Source: MGBC120314 sp051877855
Lineage (GTDB): Bacteria; Bacillota; Clostridia; Lachnospirales; Lachnospiraceae
Reading direction: 5' to 3'
DNA length: 64,000 nucleotides
Assembly: GCA_051877855.1 (NCBI GenBank)
Contig: JBJEJH010000060.1
Location: 1-64,000 of the forward strand
Every line of letters starts with the position of its first letter. Position 1 is the first letter of the stretch. A program made the position numbers and the translations under genes. This document shows, piece by piece, positions 35,677 through 44,985 of the stretch. Under the pieces are notes generated by a model, which was not told the DNA's origin, did not search any database, and saw only the letters and a list, made by a program, of their open reading frames with translations.

Positions 35677-37174
35677 TTATACTACCCTTTCTTTTGAATT
35701 CTATCAATAACCACCTTAAAAAACTTCTATTTGCACAACAATTTAAAAACAGACCCACACAGAAGAATAAAGCCAACAGTACAATTCCTGCAACAAGAAA
35801 CCGGGAGATTGAATTTATATGAAATACAAAATTAGCTTTTATGAAAATCGCCAATGAAAACACCATATAATTCGCACACAGAATTCTGATTGTTTTATAC
35901 ATTTTTCGCTTCAGTATTTTTTTATCCGAAATATACAAACACCACGCTGCTTTAATTGGAAGCACCAGTAATGTAGCCAGTAAAACTCCTTCCATTCCAA
36001 ATGATTTCACCAAAATAAGCGAAAGAATAAGATTCAAAGCGGCTTCTAAAATAGAAATTCTGCTTGCACTTCGGGCATATCCGGCTAAACACACTAAATT
36101 TCCGGCTACATATCTGCTCCACGACACCATCTGAATTAATGCAAACATCAGCGGCAATGCATAATTAATGTATTCCGTCTCATACATATTCTTCATATAC
36201 AATTTAACAAAGGGAATACATAATATGTACCCCACCGATACAAAAGTGGTTATTATTCCCAAAAAAAGAGAAGTAAAACCATCATGAACATCCTCATAGT
36301 TTGCCCAATCTGAATACCATTGTTTACCCAAGTAATAACTAGTATTATTGTATATGACACTTACCAGACTACTTAAATTTGAAAATACTAATAAATATAT
36401 GGAATAAACACTTGCATGCATTGTATTTAAAAAAATCGAAATAATAATTAAATCCGTTGATGTAAATACTGCCCAAGATAATTCTGTGTATATATACGAC
36501 ATTCGGTCTCGTAATACAATTTCAGAGTTTACATTTATTCCCTCAACCTTTCCATAATGTAAATCAAAATACCTAATGAAGAAAACACATCTACATACAG
36601 TAATCATAATTGATATCAATGAAATAAAAAGAATATTACCCTGACTGCAGGCCAATATATACTTCAACATAAAACCTAAAATTTGAAGTGACATATTGGT
36701 ATTATTGGCAACATACCCTTTTCCATCCGCATTCATAAGAACAATAATATGCTCGCAAAAACAATAGTTAATTACCCCACTGCATCCCTCAAAAAAAATT
36801 AACATTCCTATTTCAACCGAAGAAATAGAACTATTTATTAACCAAGGCATAATAAATGCTAATATTATGGTTGCGCAAAAATATATTTTAGCTGCCCTGC
36901 GAAAGTACTTTTGGGAAGTCTCAACAATACTAAATATCTTTGTTCTGTCATTGGACGCAATCGGATCAAAAAGCATGTTTCGTGTAGCTTGCGCTATCCC
37001 GGCCTCCAGCATTCCCAAACATACCATAATCTGTGAAATAGTGCTTAGTAATCCATTTGTATCTGATCCATATATACGGATATATACCCTGGGAAGAATA
37101 AACCCCAGAATCAAAATAACAAATTGACATATTACTCCATAATAAAATTTTTTTATAACATCCATGAACTTCAT
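35660..37174 (-). CDS. Polysaccharide flippase (MVF/Wzx-like, MATE superfamily)
   Basis: The product (504 aa) has about 12-14 membrane helices. The N-terminal region (GVICQFVILILGFILPRVYIRIYGSDTNG) is typical of polysaccharide export proteins that move lipid-linked repeat units across the membrane. The start at 37174 is about 11 bases after GGAGTGA; upstream codons overlap the end of the pyruvyl transferase gene. It is in the middle of the polysaccharide operon, as expected for a Wzx-type transporter. No Wzy polymerase or chain-length regulator is obvious nearby. Confidence 0.88.
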   Translation of the reverse strand: MKFMDVIKKFYYGVICQFVILILGFILPRVYIRIYGSDTNGLLSTISQIMVCLGMLEAGIAQATRNMLFDPIASNDRTKIFSIVETSQKYFRRAAKIYFCATIILAFIMPWLINSSISSVEIGMLIFFEGCSGVINYCFCEHIIVLMNADGKGYVANNTNMSLQILGFMLKYILACSQGNILFISLISIMITVCRCVFFIRYFDLHYGKVEGINVNSEIVLRDRMSYIYTELSWAVFTSTDLIIISIFLNTMHASVYSIYLLVFSNLSSLVSVIYNNTSYYLGKQWYSDWANYEDVHDGFTSLFLGIITTFVSVGYILCIPFVKLYMKNMYETEYINYALPLMFALIQMVSWSRYVAGNLVCLAGYARSASRISILEAALNLILSLILVKSFGMEGVLLATLLVLPIKAAWCLYISDKKILKRKMYKTIRILCANYMVFSLAIFIKANFVFHINSISRFLVAGIVLLALFFCVGLFLNCCANRSFLRWLLIEFKRKGSISESEK

Positions 37175-37184
37175 TTTAATCAAA

Positions 37185-38282
37185 TCACTCCGGTAACGAA
37201 TCAAATAAAAGAGTTGTTGATTTCTTTCTATACACTTCAAGCTCTCTATTTAATATTTCCCAATTTATTTCACCTGGTTCAAATACAAAATTCTTAGGAA
37301 TCACCCTTGATTCAATATCCAAATATCTTTCCATATTTTTAAATCGACAGTCATTATTATCATTATTACCGCTATATTCATAATAAAACGGTATATTAAA
37401 CAACAACGAAAAGGCCACTCCATGAAACGACGTCGTCACAACAATTCCTGCGTTCAGAATCCACTCCAAAAACTCGCGTGGCCCGGCATTAGAAATTACT
37501 TTTGCATTATCGGGTCTCCATGTCAATCCTAATTGATTTAAATAAACTATTTCCAGATTATATTTTTCACTCAAAAAATTTGCAAACTTAACTGATAAAG
37601 TCTCCTTGGCAACCAAATAAAGCAGAATATAAGGTTTCCTATTTTTCTTTTTTATTTTACAATTATCAATCCATTCTTCCTTGTTCCAAAAGAACACCGG
37701 ATCACAAGCAGAAAAGACGGGATTAATAATTTTATATTTATTTAACATTTCCACACTTTCTTCTTCGCGTACGATAATGGATTGATATTGATTAAGTCGA
37801 TTAATAATCGGTATTATTTCAATGGAATTGAATTCCCCCATACTTGCGGCATATGAATATTTCTTTTTATCATCCGCAAAATCAAGAAAATAATTATAAT
37901 CGTTATTGGTCCATTTAGGATTCCAAATTTGATCACTTCCCGAAAGAAATATATCACACTGCAAATTTGCATTCTTTATATCATAGTCATGATAAGGCCC
38001 AATGGTTTTAAAATAATGCAGCCTAAAATCAGAAAAACGTTTCAACCGCACCACAGTTCCAAACATAACTTTAGGGAAAAAAACTGTTTTTAATATTACT
38101 TGAAGGATTTTTTTTAGGTTGATTGTTTTATTGTTTCTATATTGTTCCTCAATGTATGGGCATCGGTAATCCACAATAACAGTTTCATATTTCTTCGATA
38201 ACATTTTTTGTAATGAAAAAGCTTGTAAAACTGCCCCATAATTATTCGCTCTGTGAAATGTAACAATTCCAATTTTTTTCAT
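37185..38282 (-). CDS. Polysaccharide pyruvyl transferase family protein
   Basis: The 365-aa product shows the family start KKIGIVTFHRANNYGAVLQAFSLQ, then SGSDQIWNPKW and TSFHGVAFSLLF. This GT-B-like family (CsaB/WcaK type) transfers pyruvate ketals to sugars of surface polymers. The start at 38282 lies six bases after GGAG; a second candidate ATG is four codons upstream. A pyruvylated residue would add negative charge to the polymer. The acceptor cannot be told from sequence. Confidence 0.88.
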   Translation of the reverse strand: MKKIGIVTFHRANNYGAVLQAFSLQKMLSKKYETVIVDYRCPYIEEQYRNNKTINLKKILQVILKTVFFPKVMFGTVVRLKRFSDFRLHYFKTIGPYHDYDIKNANLQCDIFLSGSDQIWNPKWTNNDYNYFLDFADDKKKYSYAASMGEFNSIEIIPIINRLNQYQSIIVREEESVEMLNKYKIINPVFSACDPVFFWNKEEWIDNCKIKKKNRKPYILLYLVAKETLSVKFANFLSEKYNLEIVYLNQLGLTWRPDNAKVISNAGPREFLEWILNAGIVVTTSFHGVAFSLLFNIPFYYEYSGNNDNNDCRFKNMERYLDIESRVIPKNFVFEPGEINWEILNRELEVYRKKSTTLLFDSLPE

Positions 38283-38326
38283 CATTTTCTCCATTCAATC
38301 CTATATGCCATCATTAAAAAATTTTC

Positions 38327-40315
38327 TTAATAATGCTGACTCTTAAGAAAATCCTTAAACAAGTTATGCTCATCAATATTGGAGGATACTTCACTAAATA
38401 AAAACTGATCAAACAGCCTATGAATGTATTTTTTATTTTTAGTCACATCTACAATAAGGCTCATAGCGTCAAATCCTGATATTTCAAAGATTGTCATTTT
38501 TTTCGTAATCATATTAAATTGTGTTACAAAATCCAGAATACCCATTTGCATGGAATCAATTAATTCATCATTGGAATGATTCTCTTCTCCAAAGATAAAT
38601 CCATTCTTTACATTTTCTTTCCCATAAGAGAAGAGAGTTGGACTTTTCGCTGAGAAAATCAATTCAACAATAGCCATTCTTGTAACTTCATGTGAGAAAA
38701 AATAATCAAATTCCTTATTCATTGATGATGAAAAACAGTAGGACAGCATATTGGAATTGTCATATAATTCTTTATTAATCCATTGTCTGTTTGTGCCCAA
38801 TTGAAAACAATATATATCAACATCAAAATTGCAAACATCCTGTAAAAAATATTTCAAACAAACATAAATGCTTCCTCTCCAACCAATATCAACCAGACCA
38901 ATCCTCTTACAATCCCCCATAGCCTGCTTAAAATATGCTTTTGCATTTTCTCTCATTTCCTTTAGTGAATCGTATATCTCTTTCTTATACAAGTATATCA
39001 ATTCAATTAATTGGTCAAAATGCATATACAGTTTGTCATTTTCATTAATTCCATGTTTTTCTAAAACATTAAACAAATATGCCAATCCCGTTTCATCAAG
39101 GAATTTTTTCACCGAACACTGTCGATTCAGATTCCATTTTTTTAATACATCAACATAGTAAAACAAGTAACGGTCAATTGTTAATAAAAAAACCGCATTT
39201 CGTGAAGTATAAATATACTGTGAATCGGACTCCTCATAAATACGACAATATGCCTTAAAAATCACATCCGTATCTCTTGATAAAAACAGGAAACGATCAA
39301 TATTATAATTCTTTTTCATTCTGTCAAGCCATTGACAATACCCACTTACTAATGGACCACCATAACAATAACCATATTGCCAGTGTATGTTGTGATTCAT
39401 TTCTCCGTTATGAATGGTTTGATTAATCAACGAATTGCAAACGGACATTCCCAGCGAAATGGAATTGGAACAATTTCTATACTTTTCTCCTATAGCTCGT
39501 ATATTTTTATAATAATATGCATTAATTCCATGTTTTTTTGCATTTTCATAATCGGAGCGATAGTTATCCCCTATATGAATTATCGATTCATTTTCATGCA
39601 GTTCTTTAATATGTTTATAGATACTTCCGGTTGATTTGGATTTTTTCATTTCACATGAAATATAAATCTCATCCCACTTTACCACACCATTCTTTTTCAA
39701 AATAGATTCAATGGTAGATTTGCTTAAATACATATCTGAAACAAAAATGACTTTTTTCCCGCATTTAACAGCTTTTTGATATACTTTATAGATATATGGA
39801 TTCACCGTACTAAACTCAATTTCTGTTTCAACTTCAACAGATAATGCTTTCTTTATATCGATTTCTGCTAATTGTGATATATATGAATAAATATCATCGA
39901 GGGTGTACGCATCCCCCAAATTACTGATTGCCTTCTTTTCTGCAGAAATTCTCATTTCAGCAAATCCGGAAACACCTATTCTTTCTCCTACAAGTTCAAA
40001 AATATCTTCCGGTCTGTTGACATTTCTAAAGATTATTGTATCAAATATATCGAATGATAATATGTCATATTGCATCACCTTTGGGGTCAGCAAGTCCACC
40101 ATTTCTCTTTTATTATCATCATACTCACCATTCACAATACTGCATCCTCTGGTATTACGACTAAAAAACAAGGATAACAGATACATATATGCTTTGGTTC
40201 TATTTACAATACCGACATTTCCATATTCCGATAAATAATCACTATATTCATTAATAATATCCGGATAATTTGTTAAAACATAGTCCTTAACAACTCTGTA
40301 AAAACTCATTTTCAT
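38327..40315 (-). CDS. HAD-superfamily polysaccharide biosynthesis protein (COG5610-like)
   Basis: This protein (about 662 aa) contains an HAD phosphatase domain at about residues 80-290. Motif I is SFDIFDTIIFR, motif II is VSDMYLS, and the acidic motif is HIGDNYRSDYENAKKHG. The second half begins with FLFLSRDTDVIFKAY, a segment shared by large HAD proteins of capsule clusters, and has a GLVDIGWRGS motif. No membrane helix is seen. The start at 40315 is an ATG after GAAGAAAG; upstream codons overlap the preceding gene by way of a TTG. The natural substrate is unknown. Confidence 0.75.
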   Translation of the reverse strand: MKMSFYRVVKDYVLTNYPDIINEYSDYLSEYGNVGIVNRTKAYMYLLSLFFSRNTRGCSIVNGEYDDNKREMVDLLTPKVMQYDILSFDIFDTIIFRNVNRPEDIFELVGERIGVSGFAEMRISAEKKAISNLGDAYTLDDIYSYISQLAEIDIKKALSVEVETEIEFSTVNPYIYKVYQKAVKCGKKVIFVSDMYLSKSTIESILKKNGVVKWDEIYISCEMKKSKSTGSIYKHIKELHENESIIHIGDNYRSDYENAKKHGINAYYYKNIRAIGEKYRNCSNSISLGMSVCNSLINQTIHNGEMNHNIHWQYGYCYGGPLVSGYCQWLDRMKKNYNIDRFLFLSRDTDVIFKAYCRIYEESDSQYIYTSRNAVFLLTIDRYLFYYVDVLKKWNLNRQCSVKKFLDETGLAYLFNVLEKHGINENDKLYMHFDQLIELIYLYKKEIYDSLKEMRENAKAYFKQAMGDCKRIGLVDIGWRGSIYVCLKYFLQDVCNFDVDIYCFQLGTNRQWINKELYDNSNMLSYCFSSSMNKEFDYFFSHEVTRMAIVELIFSAKSPTLFSYGKENVKNGFIFGEENHSNDELIDSMQMGILDFVTQFNMITKKMTIFEISGFDAMSLIVDVTKNKKYIHRLFDQFLFSEVSSNIDEHNLFKDFLKSQHY

Positions 40316-40331
40316 TTTCCAACTTTCTTCA

Positions 40332-41327
40332 TTAATCCACAATATGATTCATCTTACAATAAACAAAAGCAGCCAAATCATACAGTGCAAAATTCGTCAA
40401 CCTTAGTAGTTTTACACATAGATTCTTATTTGCATCATACACATCCCTATGGGACTGCTTTAATTCCATATCAAACTGCATTAATTCCTTTTTCCTCTCC
40501 TTTGTTCGATAACTCATTAAAGTCGAATAAACTCCGGATAAATGATATGCAATTCGTTTACAGATAAATGCCTTTTTTGCCGCAGACATCTCTTCTTTAT
40601 GTAATTCATAATATTGTTCAATATAATAGGCCACATCCACATACTGTTTATGATTCTTTCGACGCTGCTCAATGGAGATACTCTGACCTTTCCTTCCTAC
40701 CAGATACTGATATACAGGGAGGTTAATATACATCACTTTATGGACATAGATTAGAGAATACATCGTATATTCATTATCCACATAGAAACAATGTTCATGA
40801 CAACGAATTTGATGGTCTTTCAATATGGATGTACGAATGCAATAATTATGCATCTCAATGTTTTTTGCACTAACTAATGCTAAGTCAGCATCAATAATCT
40901 GTCGATTGGGAAGCTTTCCCACAAGTTCATGTCCAACAATGGTTCCATCTGCCAAAACTTTATCTGCATCGGTAAGGAACAAATCACAGTCCGTATTTTT
41001 AAGAATTCCAACAAACTCTACAAAATGATCCGTTTGCACCCAATCATCCGCATCCACTACCATAAAGTACTTTCCATTTGCACATTCAATTCCTGTATTA
41101 ATAGTCGAACCATGTCCTCCATTTTCTTTATGTACAACTTTCACTGTTCCTTTATTGCATTCTTCAAAATGGTCTGCAACCACAGCTGTACCATCCTTGG
41201 ACCCATCATCCACAATAACAACTTCAATATCTTCATTGATTTGCGGATCCAATAACGATGGAATTCCTTTCTCTAAAAAACGTTCTGCATTATACGAAGG
41301 AATTACAATTGTTAGTATCTTTTCCAT
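40332..41327 (-). CDS. Family 2 glycosyltransferase
   Basis: The 331-aa product has a GT-A fold. The N-terminal motif is TIVIPSYNAERFLEKG, followed by VIVDDGSKDGT and the metal-binding VDADDW at about residue 95. There are no membrane helices, so it is a cytosolic or membrane-peripheral enzyme. It adds one sugar to the growing lipid-linked unit. It sits between rfbF and the HAD protein in the operon. The donor and acceptor are not predictable. Confidence 0.9.
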   Translation of the reverse strand: MEKILTIVIPSYNAERFLEKGIPSLLDPQINEDIEVVIVDDGSKDGTAVVADHFEECNKGTVKVVHKENGGHGSTINTGIECANGKYFMVVDADDWVQTDHFVEFVGILKNTDCDLFLTDADKVLADGTIVGHELVGKLPNRQIIDADLALVSAKNIEMHNYCIRTSILKDHQIRCHEHCFYVDNEYTMYSLIYVHKVMYINLPVYQYLVGRKGQSISIEQRRKNHKQYVDVAYYIEQYYELHKEEMSAAKKAFICKRIAYHLSGVYSTLMSYRTKERKKELMQFDMELKQSHRDVYDANKNLCVKLLRLTNFALYDLAAFVYCKMNHIVD

Positions 41328-41347
41328 AGCATTTCCTTATATTCATT

Positions 41348-42124
41348 CTACTCCCATGTCTTCCATGGAGCCTTCCCGGTCTTCCACAAAACATCCAGCT
41401 TTTCCTTGTCCCGCTTGGTATCCATATACTGCCAGAATCCATCATGTTTATAAGCCATTAACTGACCTGCTGCGGCAATCGCTTCTAATGGTTCCTTTTC
41501 AAATACCGTTTCATCCCCATTGATGTAATCAAATACTCCCGGTTCACAAACCATGTATCCCGCATTAATTCGACTGCTGTCGCTCATACTCTTCTCTCGA
41601 AAAGATTTAATACTGTTATCCGATGTTACATCCAGTACGCCAAAACGCTGCTCCACGTTCACTGCAGTAAGCGTAAGCAATTTCCCGTGACTTTTGTGGA
41701 ACGCCAACAACTTATTCATATCAATATCGGACACACCGTCACCATAGGTAAGCATAAAAGTTTCATCGCCGATATATTTCTGAATACGCTTAATACGCCC
41801 GCCGGTCATGGTATCCAATCCCGTATCCACCAGTGTTACCTTCCAAGGTTCAGCAACACTATTATGTACCTGCATGCTATTCTCCTTCGAAAAATCGAAG
41901 GTTACGTCACAGTTGTACAGATAATAATCCGCAAACCATTCCTTAATGATGTGCTGCTTATAACCGCAACAAATGATAAATTCATTAAATCCACACTGTG
42001 AATATTCTTTCATAATGTGCCATAAAATCGGTTTTTCACCAATCTCAATCATTGGCTTGGGTTTTAAATGGCTTTCTTCACTAATGCGGGTTCCATAACC
42101 TCCTGCTAAAATAACTACCTTCAC
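41348..42124 (-). CDS. rfbF: Glucose-1-phosphate cytidylyltransferase
   Basis: RfbF (258 aa) makes CDP-glucose from glucose-1-phosphate and CTP. The nucleotidyltransferase signature is VVILAGGYGTRISEESHLKPKPM, followed by GEKPILWHIM and CGYKQHIIKEWF. The motif MLTYGDGVSDID is typical of the cytidylyl group. The start is a GTG preceded by GAGGAAAAG. Together with rfbG it opens the CDP-sugar pathway of the operon. Confidence 0.96.
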   Translation of the reverse strand: MKVVILAGGYGTRISEESHLKPKPMIEIGEKPILWHIMKEYSQCGFNEFIICCGYKQHIIKEWFADYYLYNCDVTFDFSKENSMQVHNSVAEPWKVTLVDTGLDTMTGGRIKRIQKYIGDETFMLTYGDGVSDIDMNKLLAFHKSHGKLLTLTAVNVEQRFGVLDVTSDNSIKSFREKSMSDSSRINAGYMVCEPGVFDYINGDETVFEKEPLEAIAAAGQLMAYKHDGFWQYMDTKRDKEKLDVLWKTGKAPWKTWE

Positions 42125-42161
42125 TTACTTTTCCTCTTTGCTTTCCTCGTAATAACTCACA

Positions 42162-43214
42162 TTACAGCTTTTGCATATACTCAATCGTCCACTGTAAGAT
42201 TAATGCAATACTCTGTTCAATATCAAAACGTTGCTTCCAACCAAATGTGTCTTTTAGTTTCGAACAATCTAATTTCAGATATTTAGCCTCATATGGGCCA
42301 CCATCCGACTGATTCATCCAATGGATTTCTCTACGATATCGTTCCGGAATCGGTGTATTTTCATCCCTTACAAGTGCATTCCATTGTTCACAGAATATAC
42401 CTACCAATTCGCCTGTTGTCTTACAATTTTCTTCTTCCGGCCCAACATTGTAGCAGCCCGCATATGAAATATCTTCATACTGCTTTGCCGCAATCATCAG
42501 ATACACATCAATCGGTTCTAATACGTATTGATATGGACGAATCGAAGATGGATTACGAACAATAATATCTTCGCCCTTCAATAATGCCCGGACGCAATCC
42601 GGTATAATACGATCCGCTGCAAAATCGCCGCCACCGATGACATTGCCGGCCCGTACTGTGGAAATCGCAACTTTACGGTCACTGTCCTTAAAAAATGAAT
42701 TGATATAACTGCCGGTTACAAGTTCCGAACAGGACTTCGAATTGGAATAGGGATCATATCCATTCAGAATATCATCCTCACGATATCCCCTGTTCCACTC
42801 ATTATTCTGATAGACCTTGTCCGTTGTGACATTAATCACAGAACGAACCGCGGATGTCCTGCGAACGCATTCTAACACATGAACCGTCCCCATTACATTA
42901 GTTTCATAGGTTCCCACAGGATCCTTATAGGACTCCCGAACAATCGGCTGTGCTGCCATATGAATCACAATCTCCGGCTGCACATCATCAAACACCTTCA
43001 TCAGATGATCAAGATCCCGGATATCCCCCGTCACGGAATTGATCTTATCGGCCAGTCCCTCGATTTCAAAAAGACTTGGATTTGTAGGGGGCTCCAGTGC
43101 ATAACCCGTGATCAAAGCTCCCGCGCGAAGTAGTTCCTTGCACATCCATGATCCCTTAAACCCTGTATGACCGGTTATTAACACCTTTTTATTCTTATAA
43201 AAACTCAGCTCCAT
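42162..43214 (-). CDS. rfbG: CDP-glucose 4,6-dehydratase
   Basis: RfbG (350 aa) converts CDP-glucose to CDP-4-keto-6-deoxyglucose with bound NAD. The Rossmann motif is LITGHTGFKGSW. The catalytic part includes NVTTDKVYQNNEW and the YxxxK motif in DPYSNSKSCSE, and GDFAADRIIPDCVRAL is a family mark. It is the first gene of the polysaccharide operon, about 35 bp after a promoter with a perfect -10. An AGGAATG site precedes the ATG. Confidence 0.96.
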   Translation of the reverse strand: MELSFYKNKKVLITGHTGFKGSWMCKELLRAGALITGYALEPPTNPSLFEIEGLADKINSVTGDIRDLDHLMKVFDDVQPEIVIHMAAQPIVRESYKDPVGTYETNVMGTVHVLECVRRTSAVRSVINVTTDKVYQNNEWNRGYREDDILNGYDPYSNSKSCSELVTGSYINSFFKDSDRKVAISTVRAGNVIGGGDFAADRIIPDCVRALLKGEDIIVRNPSSIRPYQYVLEPIDVYLMIAAKQYEDISYAGCYNVGPEEENCKTTGELVGIFCEQWNALVRDENTPIPERYRREIHWMNQSDGGPYEAKYLKLDCSKLKDTFGWKQRFDIEQSIALILQWTIEYMQKL

Positions 43215-43247
43215 AAAGCATTCCTATTCCAGATAAAAGTTGGTTAT

Positions 43248-43276
43248 ATTATACTGCAAAATCAGCCTATTTACAA
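43248..43276 (-). promoter_or_regulatory. Promoter of the polysaccharide operon
   Basis: On the minus strand TTGTAA (43271-43276, 4 of 6) and a perfect TATAAT (43248-43253) are 17 bases apart, just upstream of rfbG. A hairpin element lies behind it and separates it from thrC. Confidence 0.75.
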
Positions 43277-43300
43277 TGTTTATTTGTCTACACTCAAAAA

Positions 43301-43345
43301 GGGGACGCCGCTTCACGAATCAGCATTCGTTAAAGCTACATCCCC
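43301..43345. repeat. Dispersed hairpin element, copy C; probable thrC terminator
   Basis: Outer arms GGGGA and TCCCC, extended by flanking AAAA/TTTT, enclose an inner stem TTCACGAAT / ATTCGTTAA. On the minus strand the hairpin ends in CCCCTTTTTG and follows thrC by about 60 bp, so it fits a terminator that would insulate thrC from the polysaccharide promoter. The sequence is of the same family as the two elements that flank the 73-bp array. Confidence 0.75.
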
Positions 43346-43403
43346 TTTTATGATCACGTTTATTGAATTTTACCGCGAAATTATACTTCGCCGGTTATCT
43401 CTT

Positions 43404-44897
43404 CTAGTTGATTCCCAAAAACTTCTCCACTTCACTGCTCATCTCATTTACTTCACACACCGTATTGTGTCTTACTTCAGCAGTCCGAATCTCTTCGATG
43501 GCCTGTGGAACCTTAACATTGGCAATCTTTGATAATTCATCCACCAATTCAAAGTCTGACATCGCATCATACTTTTCCTTGTCGATGGCATCCATAACAC
43601 TTCTTGTAAACTTGAACGGACTTGCTGTTGATGCAATCACCGTCTTGGTTGTATCCTTGGTATCAGCAACATACTTCTTGTATACATTTGCAGCCACTGC
43701 TGTATGGGTATCAATCACATAGCCGGTCTCTTCATAGAGATTCTTGATGGTTTCTGCACACTCTGCCTCGTTGGTATAATTTCCGTAGAAATCACCAAGC
43801 TTCGCCTTCATATCCTCTGTAATCGCATAGGAGCCATTTGTCTTTAAGGAATCCATTAATTCCTTGTTCTTCGCTGCGCTGTTTCCGGCAATATTGTAAA
43901 TAAGACGCTCAAGATTGCTGGAAATTAAGATATCCATGGAAGGTGATGTTGTCAATACAAATTCACGGTTGCGGTCGTATGTACCTGTGCTGAAGAAATC
44001 AAATAATACTTTGTTCTCGTTGGAAGCGCAGATTAACTTGTTGATTGGAAGACCCATATTCTTTGCATAGAAAGCTGCCAGAATATTACCGAAATTTCCG
44101 GTAGGAACAACTGCGTTAATCTTCTCCCCTGCAGTGATTTCTTCATTTCTGAGAAGGGTTGCATATGCATATACATAATAAACAACCTGTGGAACAAGAC
44201 GTCCGATATTGATGGAGTTCGCCGATGAGAACTGGAACCCCGCCTCATTCATCTTCTTTTCCAGATCTTTATCATTAAAAATGTTCTTAACGCCGGTCTG
44301 GGCATCATCAAAATTACCCTTAATTCCGATTACATGAGTATTATCACCCTTCTGGGTAACCATCTGCTTCTCCTGAATCGGGCTGACACCGTTCTTCGGA
44401 TAGAACACCACGATCCTGGTTCCCTCAACATCTGCAAAGCCTGCCAAAGCAGCCTTACCGGTATCCCCGGATGTTGCTGTCAGGATGACGATATCATTCT
44501 TAACATTATTCTTGCGGGCTGATGTAATCAGAAGATGTGGTAAGATGGAAAGCGCCATATCCTTAAATGCAATGGTCTTACCATGGAACAACTCCATAAA
44601 GTACGCGCCATCAGCCTTAACAAGAGGTGCCATCTCTTCTGTATCGAACTTGGAATCATAGGCTTTATTGATACAATCCTTCAATTCAGCTTCTGTAAAG
44701 TCCGTAAGGAAAAGCTTCATCACCTCGTAAGCCACCTGCTGATAATTCATCTTGGCAAGATCTTCCAAGGAAACATCCAGCTTAGGAATACTTGTCGGAA
44801 CAAATAAACCTCCGTCGGAAGATAATCCCTTTAAAATAGCCTGTGAAGCTGTCACTGTAATCTCATCACTTCTTGTACTCTTGTATAATAACTCCAT
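43404..44897 (-). CDS. thrC: Threonine synthase
   Basis: ThrC (497 aa, usual length for the longer bacterial class) converts O-phosphohomoserine to threonine with PLP. The N-terminus (YKSTRSDEITVTASQAILKGLSSDGGLFVP) is characteristic. The PLP lysine lies in HGKTIAFKDMALS, and the Gly-rich phosphate loop is ATSGDTGKAAL. A promoter-like pair lies just upstream and the hairpin at 43301-43345 follows downstream. No T-box or amino acid leader is seen in the short upstream gap. Confidence 0.96.
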   Translation of the reverse strand: MELLYKSTRSDEITVTASQAILKGLSSDGGLFVPTSIPKLDVSLEDLAKMNYQQVAYEVMKLFLTDFTEAELKDCINKAYDSKFDTEEMAPLVKADGAYFMELFHGKTIAFKDMALSILPHLLITSARKNNVKNDIVILTATSGDTGKAALAGFADVEGTRIVVFYPKNGVSPIQEKQMVTQKGDNTHVIGIKGNFDDAQTGVKNIFNDKDLEKKMNEAGFQFSSANSINIGRLVPQVVYYVYAYATLLRNEEITAGEKINAVVPTGNFGNILAAFYAKNMGLPINKLICASNENKVLFDFFSTGTYDRNREFVLTTSPSMDILISSNLERLIYNIAGNSAAKNKELMDSLKTNGSYAITEDMKAKLGDFYGNYTNEAECAETIKNLYEETGYVIDTHTAVAANVYKKYVADTKDTTKTVIASTASPFKFTRSVMDAIDKEKYDAMSDFELVDELSKIANVKVPQAIEEIRTAEVRHNTVCEVNEMSSEVEKFLGIN

Positions 44898-44955
44898 TTG
44901 TCTAACCTTCCTTTTATTAAAACTTTATGATTTCTCTACTCAATGTCTCGTTGGG

Positions 44956-44985
44956 ATTGTAACATAGCCCCAATTGAAAAATCAA
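44956..44985 (-). promoter_or_regulatory. Possible thrC promoter
   Basis: On the minus strand TTGATT (44980-44985) and TACAAT (44956-44961) are 18 bases apart, about 60 bp before thrC. The -35 overlaps the stop of the AP2 gene. Confidence 0.5.
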
